A stretch of 33,419 bases of DNA from the NCBI GenBank assembly GCA_000320545.1, contig ADNK01002941.1:1-33419 (forward strand). The letters are read 5' to 3'. The notes beneath the pieces were generated by a model that had not been told where the DNA came from, ran no database searches, and saw only the letters and a list, made by a program, of their open reading frames with translations. Source of the DNA: Bigelowiella natans CCMP2755 (taxonomy: Eukaryota; Cercozoa; Chlorarachniophyceae). Numbering within the stretch: position 1 is the stretch's first letter; each line of letters begins with the position of its first letter. The position numbers were made by a program, and so were the translations under genes. Below, piece after piece: positions 1 through 19,965 of this stretch.

Positions 1-33
1 CGCGTGTGCGTATACATGCGTGCCTACCCCCAG

Positions 34-8806
<8,773 letters not shown>

Positions 8807-8929
8807 GCTCTAAAATGACATTTTTTGTAACTTTGTAACGCGTAAAGAGCATTGGAGAGCAATGTACTTGAATTACGACATTCCCATCAAACGAGCAACA
8901 TATCAACACATCATTCGAAAACTCTACTC

Positions 8930-10270
8930 GCTTCTTCGTCGTCACTATGAGATGCGTACTAGACTTGTCGTCTATGTCTAGCTAGCTAGACGTGGTTGCT
9001 ACTGCATTGCATTAGCTATGTCTAGATGTGTGCGCGCCATGCTAGCTAGCTCATGAGCTGCCTAGCTGCGCTGATCGAAAGCGACAGAACAGTGCTCTAG
9101 CTAAAGACGTTTAGATGTGCAGCTTGCACAACGAAACCTGCATGCTATGGCATGGCGTGCAGCTGCAATGTGTGCACAAGATAACAAGCCTAGAAGCGTC
9201 TGTGTGCAGCACTGTCTATCATCACTATGGCTAGCGCTAGACCGCATGATTGTGGTGCAAATTTCCAACATCGATAAACCAACCGTTCCTAGCTAGCTTG
9301 GTTCAGATTCCAGCGAAATCTAACAAATCTACCGCAATTAAGCACATGTGAAAAATTGAGACCTTGCAATTGTTCTCTAGCTAGATCTGGCTGGCGTTCT
9401 CAGCAGATCGATCGAAGCACTAGCTAGCTAGAGCACAATGTGAGCTTGGAACCTTCGTTATATCGTCCAACATGTGGCTGCCATGCTGACATGTCTAGCT
9501 AGCTAGCTAGATGTCTAGATGTGCATGTGGTAGCAGCCGACTCGATCGAGATCCTCGCTGCTGTGTCTAGCTAGCTCTAGAGCTCGCTAGCATGCAGCGA
9601 TTGCTAGATTGTGACTGATGCACTAGATCAGGTCAGCTAGCTAGCTAGCTAGCATGGGTGACATCTGGAGATGATCACAATGCTAGAATTGCTGGATGGG
9701 CTTGCATCGCAGAGCTACAGAGAGCTAGAGAGATGCCTGGCTAGCTGGCTAGCTGGGCTGCGTGCGCGCGTGGTCGACAATGCGCAGAATGAATGAATGA
9801 GAGGAATCGAACTGCATGGCTAGCAGCTCTAGCTAGAGCTAGCAGCTACTAGATTGCAAGATCTAGAGATGGCCGCCTCAAATTCGACAACAGCACGTGC
9901 GCAGTCTCAGTGCGTGCAGCTAGCAAGACATGCATGCATGCAGCTCTAGCTAGCTAGCTGTAGATCTGTCTAGCTAGCTAGAGCTGCATGATTGCTAGAC
10001 AGCGTGCTAGCGTGTCTCAAATTAGGTGTGTGCAGTCTAGCACTGTGGACTACACAAAGCTAGAAAGCACCAAAGCAGTGTGTGTTCATGATGGCATGGC
10101 TAGCTAGCATCTGCTACTGTCGTCAATCATGCGAATCGCGAATGCCAACACAGCCGTAAACGCAAAATGCATGCCGCGCTTGCTCCTTCGTTTGTAAGAA
10201 GAAACAAATGCACATGCTATGCATGTAGCAGTGGTGTCATCAACATTTCAAGCATGCATGCATGCACCAT
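8930..10270. other. Intergenic region saturated with palindromic CTAG/AGCT/GCATGC words
   Basis: About 1.3 kb lies between the 3' ends of two convergent genes. It is built largely from self-complementary words: CTAG, AGCT, GCTAGC, GCATGC, TGCATGCA, GATCGATC. Perfect runs of TAGC/CTAG occur near 9491-9513, 9632-9653 and 9945-9960. It holds no convincing exon and no long period, and differs sharply from the trinucleotide-rich gene on its left. From about 10.27 to 10.54 kb the sequence is ordinary, with nothing recognisable. Confidence 0.8.
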
Positions 10271-10540
10271 TTAGAAAAGAAAATTTGATCAATAATATGA
10301 CTGAAAATGATTATGCTACATTGTTCCCAGGACAAAGATACCATTTACGAGTTGCAAACTTCTTATAATTTACAATAACGGTAAACAGATACTAAATTCT
10401 CCTATGCTCTGAACGAACTTGAGTTTTGATTCACACGTACAACTTCAATATGTTAAATGATCAGACGTAAGTAATGCGTGAAAATATCACCCTTCCAGGC
10501 ATTGAAAAATTACACTTGCATATGCATACTGGCTTCTAAC

Positions 10541-13500
10541 TCATTCTTTTACGCGACTTGCTGTCTTAAGTGATGGCGCTTTGGGTTGCGTGAGAGGCTT
10601 TGTGGAAGGTCGGATGATCAAAGGTTTGCTCTTCTTTATTGGATGAGCTTTGTGGACGCACTGGATTCTCCACTCTCGATCTTCTGCTTCCTGTCTCGCC
10701 TAATGGACAAACAGCAGTAAAAATAAAAACCCTCTCTTCTTTACATTAAACATATTATTTGGTTATGCAATCAGTACCTTCAAAGCAGCTTCTTCAGCCT
10801 TCTTCCTTTCTTCAGCTTCCTCACGAGCCTTAGCATACTCGTTTCGCACTGCATTGCTCTCCCGCTCACGAACTTGAGTCGCCAACATAAAGGGCTCTGG
10901 CTTAGTTAATGGTTTACGGGAAGCAACTGGTGTGTCATAGAAAACGAAGTCATGAGAAATTGGATACAGATATCACGCACAGTTAGACAGAGAGAGGGGG
11001 AGAGGGGAAGAGGTAGAGAATGAGAGAGGGAGAGAGGGAGAGATTCTATGTAGTTATATGCTATTCATTTTCATTCCAAACATGCAATTTCACTTACAGA
11101 GGAAGAAATCGTCATCCCATTTGCTGAAGAAAAAAATAATACACCACTTTAGTAAATCGTACACGCATGTAGTGTAATTTGCCTCTGCTTACATTTCTCC
11201 AGCGACAAATTTTGCTTTCTGGCGCTTCTCTTCCTCCTCCCTCTGCAATTTTTTTTGTAACGCTATTTTAGCTTTTCTTGATAGTTCCTCTCCCATTAGA
11301 TTGAAAGGTTCAGGTTCAGTCACTTTGATAACCTCCTCGCGTTGTTTCTGCATATATGAGTCTGTATTAATGCCTTCCTTCATTAGTGGATTGGATTTAT
11401 GCGAAAAAGACTGCCGCAGATTATGCCACCATTTCCATTTCGAACAATATCATAAAATTGATTCAGTATCAATAGGCAGCAACAGCAGTAAAATACTATC
11501 ATACACCACAGCTTTAAATTATACAACAGTAGAACAATACTACCATACCACGGGTTTAAATTTTGGCATCGGTGCCGCGACTGGAATAAGCCTCTTTTTC
11601 TCCTCTTCCCTTTGTGCTTGCAGCCTTGCAATTTCATCCTCCTTGTGAGCAGCCCCACGCTTTTCTGTGTGCAAATTAAATTCCGTTGGAACTGTAATTG
11701 TTGGATGCTGATTCATAGAAGCTCGTCCGGAGATTTTCCCCTTAGCTTTCTGCTGCGAAATACATTCCAAATTTGAATATCAAGAATACAACTCGAATAA
11801 CATTTCTATATTACAATGTCGCATCATCGGGGACATTATTACCTTAGTGATCTCTGCCTCTGGGTTTGAGTCTTTAATATACTTGTGTACAAGACGATTT
11901 GTTTTCAGATCTGGAGACTTAGGCTCAGTGAGAGGCATAGCTTTCTTCTTTATTATTTCCTTTATGTTATTCTTTTTCTTGAACAATTTTGGGTTAAAAG
12001 GCCTGGCCTTGAAGCGACGTGGCTCTGCAGCAGCAATATCACCGGCAGTTACAACACTTTTACGAACCGTTGAAGTCCTTGCTGCAGCAGAACTTAAATT
12101 GAATTCCTACATTATCCCAACAAATATTCAGATATCTATTATAAATTCTCCATATGTCAAAAAATTGCTGTTTTTAAACTCGCTGTCCTTAAGAAATTTA
12201 TTTTTGGAGATCATTAGATTAACCTTAAATGAGGTTGGCTTTCTCTTTTCAACCCTTGGTACACCATACTCACCCCCGCTTGTGAAGATCTGTAGTTTTT
12301 AGGGAAAGTGTCACATTATTGTTATTTCAGTTTTCTACTTACCAAAGCGCATGAAATACATACGACATATGGTAATATCTACAACCATTACACAAAATAA
12401 TACAAACCTTTGGATCAAGAGGCCGTGCTTTGAATCCTTTGAAGTTTTTCATTTCCTCTACCTCTCTTTCTTCGCTTGATACGATCGAAGATCTATATAC
12501 AGAAAAGAAAGTAGATGACACCTAGTTACTACAACTGTCATCACCACCATCGTTATTTTAGGATCAACCCGCATCATACCATTATTATCCGATAGAAATA
12601 TATTATTACAATGGCTTCCTCATGCCTCGTTGTTTGGTATTGAGTTGAGGAGAGATTGGTCCGGTCAATTCGCCGTCATTTAAAGCTGTGTGCTTTATCG
12701 GAAGATCCTACATTTTAATTCATTTCAGATTTGCTAAATAGCATTTTTAGAAAAGATCTGACTGTCTTTTTTTCGCGTGAAAACATTAATTGTTGAGAAA
12801 ACGCATTTCTAATGCATTAGTAAGGTTGAGGCTAAAAAGGACAAACTACTTTTATACAGCTCCACCTGTTTCTCTTCCATAAAAAAGTTATTGACTTTGC
12901 ATGACATTGAAACGAAAGGCTGCTTTTGATCTTTCATTTTTGTGCGCCTGTCTGTCTCCAAGTTAAATGGGATGGGGTGTGTCGGTCCAGATGCTGCACT
13001 CTTGAGACCAACTTTCGGCTTGCGCTAGTTCAACATTATCACAAGTGGTGGGTAATGATGATTGCCACGTCAGAACACAAATGTTGTAGCACGAAGAGTA
13101 TATATGTACCAAGTATTATTAGTGGGAAGAGAAGTACTTCTTTTGCTGCTTTTATGTAAGCAATAGATGGTACAATCTTACTCATGCCTCTTTTTTTAAT
13201 CTCTCAATATGACTAACTACACATAAATACCTTTTTCACCGATGCAACTTTCGGTTCTCTGTATCCTAGACGGCTTGCGGTCACAAAAGAAAATTCTTCA
13301 GGCTCTGTGAGAGGCTTTGTGGACCTTCGCGTGTACTCCGTTTTTGGTACAAGAATCTTACGAAATTTTTTGGCCAGTTTGCGTCGTTTTTCTGCCTCTT
13401 GATGAAGCTTCTTCACTTCTTCCATTTCTCGCTCGAGACTGGTAGGAATAGCGGCCTTCTTACTACCACGCCTTTAAAACCATATTGTATGATGATAAAG

Positions 13501-14919
13501 AGTAAGGGATTTATGAGTATAAGTCTAAGAGGTACCAGCTAAACAACAAATATTAAGGCACATGTTTACTTGCCTTTTGGTTGATAGATTAGGGCTTTTC
13601 GGCTTTGTCAGAGTCTGGTGTGACTAAAATTATTATGATTTTCAATGGCGTGCAAAATCGCTGAGGTGAATGATTTAGGAGTCACAAAGATGATTTGTAC
13701 TGTTCCTTATCGTAGTCGTACTTGAGATAGCACAGATTGGTGACATTTTCATTCATGCACACTAATCCTCTCATCCCCACCTTACGATATGATGATAATG
13801 TGGACTTTGCAACCACCGTTGAGCGCCGATGAGAATTACGGTTTGGCAGTCTTCCACGCGAAGATCCACCAACAATATTCTTCTTACGATTAGAAGGCTT
13901 GCGAGCAGATTTCGCAACACCAGCTCCACGTCTGCTGAACAAGGGTTTCCTCGATTTGGGCGCTTTTGGAGTTTTTGAAAGCAGTCCTGAAGAAGGGAAG
14001 AATAAATGATACTATGACGAAATCCAACAATACTCTCTATAATGATAATAGCCCAAGCACATTCCAAACAGGTTACGCACTTTGTTTGCTGTGTGTCGAA
14101 CGTGTCTTCTTCCCAACAGCAGCACTTTTGTTGATAACCGTCGCTTTCCTGTTCGAGAATGACTTCGATTTCACTACCGATTTTGATGCATCTTTATTAT
14201 GTGGTACGATTGCCGATGTTTGTTCATTTTCCATTCCTTTCGCCATTGCGACCATCGGCTTCTTCGAGGAGGGGACAAGGTCTGAAGTAGCCTTCTTCGT
14301 AGATGCAATATCTGAGATCTGAGGAGAACTGTCCAGATGTTTCTTGGAGGAAGATGTCATATCTTTAGATTTACACGCCTCGGACACAGATGTGGCAGCA
14401 GTAACAACTTTAACGAGATCTTGGTCATTTTCGCTAAAGTTGTTTTCCTTGTCATACTTCCTCATCTTATTCTCTTGCCCAATATTCTCCTTGTTTTCTT
14501 TCTCTGTAGCTGTATAATCCTTCTTGTTCTTAATAGAATGGCCAAAGGTTTCCAAGCTCATTCTTGCAACCTGCCCCTCTAGGCCCAAATCTTCAAACTC
14601 TGACATTCCGCCTTTCTTTGCTAAAAATTTAAAACAAATTAACATCTTGCAACCGGGCGTTCAAATTTTCATGAACCAAGATCTATCAGATATTTATCAA
14701 TCAGGAGAAATATGACATCTACCCCAATATTTATCGAGATCCACAGCATCTCCGTTTGGATCCTCTTTGGTGAGATCACACCATTCATTTGGGCAATCGA
14801 TGCTCTCATAGTAGGGGTCAACTGAGCAAAAGATGTTAGAATAGTTTTATGTCCCATCAACATAATCTCCGACAAACTGAAAGCAGTGGATCATTTTATT
14901 ACCGCCTTCGGTCGCCATG
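10541..14919 (-). CDS. TPX2-like spindle/microtubule protein, 15 exons, complete
   Basis: Exons (minus strand): 14919-14904, 14821-14723, 14620-14081, 13986-13781, 13623-13574, 13471-13231, 12707-12610, 12492-12408, 12289-12224, 12106-11843, 11752-11549, 11347-11193, 11123-11098, 10926-10778, 10699-10541. They total 2358 nt (785 aa plus TGA), and every phase matches. TPX2 proteins bind microtubules and activate Aurora kinase at the spindle; human TPX2 is about 750 aa. Diagnostic repeats of the family type T-x-P-x-x-P-x-L-x-T-x-x-R recur: LTKPKSPNLSTKR, LTEPEEFSFVTASR, LTGPISPQLNTKQR, LTEPKSPDLKTNR, LTKPEPFMLATQVR, LTQPKAPSLKTASR. FKARPLDPK and FKARPFNPK are the family's FKARP elements. Long Lys/Glu helices separate them. 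The start MATEGVDPYYESIDCPNEW arises by splicing a 16-nt first exon. The intron after exon 5 is GC-AG. Introns here are short and ordinary. Confidence 0.88.
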
Positions 14920-16330
14920 GTTCGTGAGGGTTTGTCCTCTCAAACTGTTGTTGATGGGGGCTCCTAATTTTCAACTTTGGATAGGCAACGAATATGCAAT
15001 GTTCAGACCTTTATTTCTGCAATTATCCAGTCTTTAAAGGGAAAATATTAATTAATTTTGTCAATTGTCTTTGTCTCAGATGGAAAACCACACTCAATAC
15101 AATCAGTTGAGAGAAAAGTCGCTGACCACATACATCGTTTTGTACAAGCCCACAATCTCCTAAATGAAGGTCATTTTAGCTAAGAATAGCAGTTAGAAAG
15201 CTAAAATATCCAACTTTTTGTAATTGGTTTCCAACGGATAGTGCCGCATTATTAAAAAAAATGCAAGTGAAGAAATCCTCCTGCGTTCAACACATGAGCC
15301 TTGCCGATCCACACCGGATTGCCCTTTTTTGCAAAGGTGATCATGTGAATCATGACATTCATTTCTTCACCATTGCATTTCTTCACCGTGCAGTTCTCTT
15401 TTCAATCCCGTCTCTCTTTGAAGTTAGTTCGAGGCACTGCGTTTCGCACACTGCAAGTGTTGGAGATGCAGTTTTTCATCATTGTTCATTGTTGAGTGTC
15501 TTGCAACATTTTGGAAATGCAGTTTGTCATCATTGTCCAATGCTTCTCTTTTTTTCTTTCGCTTGCGGTTCCGTTTCCTCTGGCTAGTTTGAGCAATTGC
15601 AGTTCGAGGCACAGCGGCTCGCACTTTGCAAGTGTCTTGCCACGTTTTGGAAACAGCTCTTCATCACGTTTGTTTGTTTGTTTGTTCCCGCTTGATTGAG
15701 TGACCCTCGCTGTGTTCAGTTTCAGCTTCAGGCACTGCGTTTCGCACACTGCAAACGTCTTGCAACACTTTGGAAGTGTGCTTGATCGTCACGTTCACTT
15801 TTTTCTTTCCTCGAGTTGCATCGCTCTGTGCGCTCTGATGTGGGAATGGGAGGGGGGGGTTCGCTTTTCTCCCCATCCCTGAACCACACGTTCACCGGCA
15901 GGGTGGACAGGTGTCTCCCCCCGGCCACCGGTGACTCAGTCAATCCACAAAGGACACTTGGATCAGTCGTGAAAGACTCTTCCCGGGTGAAGACGTTGCT
16001 CACTAGCTCAAATTGAACAAACTCGAATTGATTCACCCAAAGAGTTTTTGCACCTGACAAACTTGGACGGCAAAGAGGCCAGACTGTCTAGCTGTGCATG
16101 TGTGGCCAGGTGGGTCACGCCACCCTGACGTGGCACTCGGGTTCTCGGGTTGCTCCGTTTGTGTTTCCCCTCCTGTTTATGCTCGTTGATGGCTGAGTTT
16201 TGCTCCGTGGTCAAGTTGGTCATGTTGGTTGGCGTTTGGTTTTGGGTCGTTCTTTCGCCTTTATTGAGTGTTGCTTTCCCAATCGCACGTGCCAGCGGCC
16301 TTGCAGGTCAAGTGGTGTGTGATGTGTAAG
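14920..16330. other. Intergenic host DNA, no gene seen
   Basis: This is the probable promoter side of the TPX2-like gene, followed by about 1.3 kb without a convincing exon. It holds a 9-bp inverted repeat (ATTTTAGCT at 15173-15181, AGCTAAAAT at 15199-15207) and the diverged repeats listed separately. From 15.88 to 16.33 kb the DNA is more GC-rich and I recognise nothing in it. Long open frames on both strands look like products of the repeats. Confidence 0.6.
15428..15800 (+). repeat. Diverged repeat family, at least three copies
   Basis: Copies near 15430-15530, 15600-15660 and 15728-15785 share a core of the type GGCACTGCGTTTCGCACACT followed by GCAAGTGTCTTGCAACA and TTTTGGAAATGC. Spacing is about 130-170 bp and divergence is clear. 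Origin unknown. Confidence 0.6.
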
Positions 16331-16353
16331 TAATAATAATAATAATTATTATA

Positions 16354-16392
16354 ACCGCCAATGGCGGTATCTGCGATGTGGGCAGAGCCCAC
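16354..16392. repeat. Two adjacent perfect hairpins at the left end of the element
   Basis: ACCGCCAATGGCGGT (16354-16368) has 7-bp arms around one base. GTGGGCAGAGCCCAC (16378-16392) has 6-bp arms and a 3-base loop. They sit exactly where the sequence turns from host-like to AT-rich, so they may belong to the terminus of the element. Confidence 0.7.
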
Positions 16393-16483
16393 CTGCTCGC
16401 AAAGCGATGCGACAGCTTCATTATGCTGTATCATATTACCTTATTATACTTATGTTTCCAAGGGGTGTTTTTCAGGGGAGGGG

Positions 16484-16640
16484 GTATATATATATAAGTT
16501 ATATATATATAATATATATATATATATATGTATATATTATAAAAAGTTTGGTTTTTAAAATGCCTTTTATACCCCTGGTATATATGTATATATGTATATA
16601 TATACATCATATATATGTGTATACATACATATATATTATA
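16484..16640. repeat. TA-rich palindromic tract
   Basis: Mostly alternating TA with TATATGTATA-type variants, without coding potential. It is followed to 16750 by AT-rich DNA in which TTTTAAAATGCC occurs twice (near 16555 and 16660). Confidence 0.75.
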
Positions 16641-16787
16641 ATTTAAATTTTTTTAGTTTTTAAAATGCCCCATAAGCCCTCATTAGTTATAAAATGAATG
16701 AGGTTAGAAAAAAACACTAATTAAAGTGGGGGTCTGAAAAAAAATGAAGAAGCATACGATGTCATTATATGCGATGTGCTGTGCCGT

Positions 16788-16885
16788 GCGAAGCGATATG
16801 CCGTGCTATGTATGTATGTATGTTGCGAAGCGATATGCCGTGCTATGTATGCTATGAATGTTGCGAAGCGATATGCCGTGCTAAT
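16788..16885 (+). repeat. Three copies of a roughly 37-bp repeat with core GCGAAGCGATATGCCGTGCTA
   Basis: Copies start at 16788, 16825 and 16863, separated by TATG-type spacers; a decayed fourth follows near 16897. Related GCTATGTGCTGTGCTATG-type sequence appears far to the right at 30590-30665, in the same orientation. The pair brackets the central gene block. Confidence 0.75.
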
Positions 16886-17035
16886 ACACTGCTATTACGA
16901 AGCAATGTGCTAATAGATATGCGACTGCTACAACATACATACTTAACAATGTGAGCTATTAGCAAAAGGATTCCAGTTTTACAAAACATCCAACTATGAT
17001 TTCTATTTAAAGAATTGTCTCACTATAAGATTAAT

Positions 17036-17233
17036 ATGAGTAATATTAATCAAGTAAATAAAAGTAGCACAGCAGATAAAATCTATGATGTTGACTATAA
17101 ACTTAGTGAAATCGTCCTCGTAATAGATGAACTAAAAGCCGAACTGAATCCTGAATTCTATCGCAAACTAAGAGATAAACTGATGGAAGTCCACATTTGT
17201 CTAATGAGCGAAGTTGTAGATGGCTATAAATAA
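17036..17233 (+). CDS. Small protein of unknown function, 65 aa
   Basis: Not recognised. The ATG at 17036 follows AT-rich DNA (ATTAATATG); reading further upstream would need a non-ATG start. The product is hydrophilic and probably helical, with the central segment KLSEIVLVIDELKAELNPEF. It is the first gene inside the left repeats and converges on the kelch gene, whose stop lies 44 bp beyond. A short coding artefact cannot be excluded. Confidence 0.5.
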   Translation: MSNINQVNKSSTADKIYDVDYKLSEIVLVIDELKAELNPEFYRKLRDKLMEVHICLMSEVVDGYK

Positions 17234-17277
17234 CTGTATTTTCTCCAGACAGAACCCGATGTATGTGCGGAAGCAGT

Positions 17278-18783
17278 CTACATAGCGATGCGAATATACT
17301 CCCCAGATTTGTAAGGAACATCTTTATCGTTAGCTCCACCAACAGCAAACAGTTTGCCATCCCCAATAGCCACTTTTAAACCCCACCTTATGCTCCTCAT
17401 ATCAGGGATTTTCGTCCACCCCGCTTTCATATCATTCAAATCCAGATACTCCCCATTTCCAAGAGTATTACTACCATCCCACCCACCAACAGCAAACAGT
17501 TTGCCATCCCCAACGGCCACACCCAAATGCCTCCTCTTAGCATTCATATCAGGGATTTTCGTCCACCCCGCTTTCATATTCTTCAAGTCCAGATACTCCC
17601 CATTTCTAAGAGTATTCCAATCATCATCCTCTCCACCAACAGCAAACAGTTTGCCATCCCCAACAGCCACACCCAAATATCGCCTCTCAGTATTCATCTC
17701 AGGGATTTTCGTCCACCCCGCTTTCATATCATCCAAATCCAGATACTCCCCATTTCTAAGAGTATTACTACCATCCCACCCACCAACAGCAAACAGTTTG
17801 CCATCCCCAACGGCCACACCCAAATTACTCCTCTCAGTATTCATATCAGGGATTTTCTTCCACCCCGCATCCATATTATTCAAATCCAGATACTCCCCAT
17901 TTTTAAGACGATTACTACCATCATTCCCACCAACAGCAAACAGTTTGCCATCCCCAACAGCCACACCCACACCTCTCCTCTTAGTATTCATATCAGGGAT
18001 TTTCGTCCACCCCTTCTTCCACCCCGCATCCACATCCTTCAAGTCCAGATACTCCCCAGATGCGAGATAACCACCACCATACCCACCAACAGCAAACAGT
18101 TTGCCATTCCCAACGGCCACACCCAAAGCATACCTCTCAGTATTCATATCAGGGAGTTTCGTCCACCCCTTCATCTCAGATAATTTTTGTTTCAGCTCTG
18201 CTTCCCTCTTTCTTTTTCCTGCCTCTTCTTTCAGCATTCTCTTTATTTCTTCAAACTCTCTTACAAATCTCGCTTCATTCGCTTTGAGTCTCGCTTCATT
18301 CGCTTCAACTCGCACCTCTACCTTGCTGACCTTGATGAGAATGGTCGCCATCATCGCCTGTAACGAGCTCATCCCACCACTGTTGGTTCTTATCTCCTCG
18401 TCACCTTCCCCCTCGTTTCCTGTCATTCCACCAGCGGCCGCTATAGCCATTCCCAAGGCTTCCTCTAGCCTGACCCTTTCCAGTTGCAGTTCCTTCTTCT
18501 TTTCCTCCAGAGAATCGATCAGTTGGTGTGCCTTAGCATAGGCAATACCAGGCTTAGCTTTGATTTCCGATGGAGCACAGGAGAGAAACTGCTTCAGATT
18601 TTTTTCAACTTCTTCCTCGGTGGCACTGAAAGCCCCCATCATCAGCTTCTTGTATTGCTCCGCTGCCTTCGCTTTCCTTCCCTCCTGTGTGTGGAGATCT
18701 TCCAAAATTCTTTCCTGTTCTCCTCTGCATTTTGCGATCTTTGCCTTGATCTCTGCAGGGCTGGATGGTGAGGAGCTGGTCAT
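17278..18783 (-). CDS. Coiled-coil protein with six kelch repeats
   Basis: Product of 501 aa from the ATG at 18783; the frame runs slightly further up but without an ATG. Residues 1 to about 205 are charged and helical (Lys/Glu/Gln-rich, with ANEAR repeated), a probable coiled coil. From about residue 206 to the end are six kelch-type units of about 48-52 aa, each with the pattern WTKIPDMNT, LGVAVGDGKLFAVGG and GEYLDL, enough for one beta-propeller. Units are very similar in DNA, pointing to recent expansion or homogenisation. Kelch propellers bind protein partners. Kelch is not part of the standard gene set of these viruses, so this looks acquired. The gene lies just downstream of the integrase gene, in the same orientation, separated by 57 bp. 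Confidence 0.85.
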   Translation of the reverse strand: MTSSSPSSPAEIKAKIAKCRGEQERILEDLHTQEGRKAKAAEQYKKLMMGAFSATEEEVEKNLKQFLSCAPSEIKAKPGIAYAKAHQLIDSLEEKKKELQLERVRLEEALGMAIAAAGGMTGNEGEGDEEIRTNSGGMSSLQAMMATILIKVSKVEVRVEANEARLKANEARFVREFEEIKRMLKEEAGKRKREAELKQKLSEMKGWTKLPDMNTERYALGVAVGNGKLFAVGGYGGGYLASGEYLDLKDVDAGWKKGWTKIPDMNTKRRGVGVAVGDGKLFAVGGNDGSNRLKNGEYLDLNNMDAGWKKIPDMNTERSNLGVAVGDGKLFAVGGWDGSNTLRNGEYLDLDDMKAGWTKIPEMNTERRYLGVAVGDGKLFAVGGEDDDWNTLRNGEYLDLKNMKAGWTKIPDMNAKRRHLGVAVGDGKLFAVGGWDGSNTLGNGEYLDLNDMKAGWTKIPDMRSIRWGLKVAIGDGKLFAVGGANDKDVPYKSGEYIRIAM

Positions 18784-18840
18784 CTGGATCAAATGATCTT
18801 TGCGAGGATGGGTGTTCAGTTATTAAAAATTTCCACTCTC

Positions 18841-19923
18841 TCAACTCACAAAAAATCCCCTATCAACTTGCTTTCTTTTTCGCTTACTTGTCCGTATTTC
18901 AACAGGTTTATCGGTCCACTTCTCCCTTGGTTTCGGTGTTTTTTTCTCAATTGCTTTTTTGACTATTTCGTTTTCAGCAGGTTTCAGTTGATTCTTGCTG
19001 AAAGTTTTGTCTAAAACACCTTCCAAAATATATCTTACTGGTCGGTCAGGTAATAATAATATGTTTTCAATTTTGTGCGGTTTCAACGAATATCTTATGT
19101 CGCCCTCCCTGAAATTGCCTATTTGTTTCTCTCCTTTAAAATTCACAGGATAATCCAATTTGTATCTCACCTTCCTACCGACCTCGTACAAATCACAATC
19201 GCCTCCCTCCTTACAAGGAACTTTTCCTGTCTGCTTTAACTTCTTCACCTTAGCATTCTCGTTCAACTTCTTCAATATGTCAGGTAATAACTTTAACCAC
19301 TGCTTACTTACTTTATCGTTCTCTAATTCTTTCACCAACTGAGTTTTAATAATAATACTGCCGATACTCTTATTTCGTGCTTCCACATTTGCTTGTTGAC
19401 TATGTCTCGCAATACCCGCCCTTCTTAAATATATCCCTTTCTCTTTCAAATACCCATCCAATCCTTTTTTAAACTCACTACCAGCATCTACCTGAAGAAT
19501 TTTCGGCGGTTTTAATACCTTGTTCTCGTAATATATCTTGTCTATCGCTTTTCTCACCGCTTCAGCAGTTCTGTATCGTAGAGGTATAGCATCAGTTTGT
19601 TTAGTATGATTATCTACTGCTACTAATAAATATCTAAACCCTCTATCATTAGGTAGATAGAGCAAGTCCATCTGTCCTCGCTTACCTGAATACCCATAGG
19701 CATCGTTGTGGGTTGCTTTTACTTCAGGGTCTTGCTTTTTCTCCCTGGTCAGTTCATCTACTAAATCCTTACTCTTCTTGCCGATTAAACTTCCCAGTAT
19801 GGTTGGTTTCTTCTTTCGTTTGACTATCTTTTTCACTATTTTCTTTTTAGGCATTTCAGTTTCAGTATCAGTATCATCATCATCACTACTGCTTTCACTA
19901 CTATAAGGTTCTTTCTCGTCCAT
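18841..19923 (-). CDS. rve-family (DDE) integrase
   Basis: Retrovirus-type integrase of 360 aa, expected to insert the element into host DNA. Acidic N-terminus (residues 7-23), then a Lys-rich stretch (25-50). The catalytic core carries D86 (QMDLLYL), D146 (QVDAGSEF) and E181 (NVEARN); the D-to-E spacing of 35 residues is the classic DD35E arrangement. The C-terminal part (about 245-320, VGRKVRYKLDYPVNF onward, with PVRYILEGV) resembles the beta-rich DNA- or chromatin-binding tail of polinton and Ty3-type integrases. I see no zinc-binding HHCC module. The ATG at 19923 follows TATGTATATATG. No TCTA motif lies upstream, unlike the virion genes. The frame is intact. Confidence 0.93.
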   Translation of the reverse strand: MDEKEPYSSESSSDDDDTDTETEMPKKKIVKKIVKRKKKPTILGSLIGKKSKDLVDELTREKKQDPEVKATHNDAYGYSGKRGQMDLLYLPNDRGFRYLLVAVDNHTKQTDAIPLRYRTAEAVRKAIDKIYYENKVLKPPKILQVDAGSEFKKGLDGYLKEKGIYLRRAGIARHSQQANVEARNKSIGSIIIKTQLVKELENDKVSKQWLKLLPDILKKLNENAKVKKLKQTGKVPCKEGGDCDLYEVGRKVRYKLDYPVNFKGEKQIGNFREGDIRYSLKPHKIENILLLPDRPVRYILEGVLDKTFSKNQLKPAENEIVKKAIEKKTPKPREKWTDKPVEIRTSKRKRKQVDRGFFVS

Positions 19924-19965
19924 ATATACATAATGTGAGATATAAAATATATGTAGTTTATTTTA

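Noticed and set aside
15260-16060. Several overlapping open frames of 60-110 aa on both strands
   Set aside because: They are created by the diverged repeat family, with no splice context or recognisable domain.
17354-18541. Long plus-strand frames of 238, 218 and 146 aa with striking internal repeats
   Set aside because: They are antisense shadows of the kelch repeats; the minus frame gives a recognised protein.
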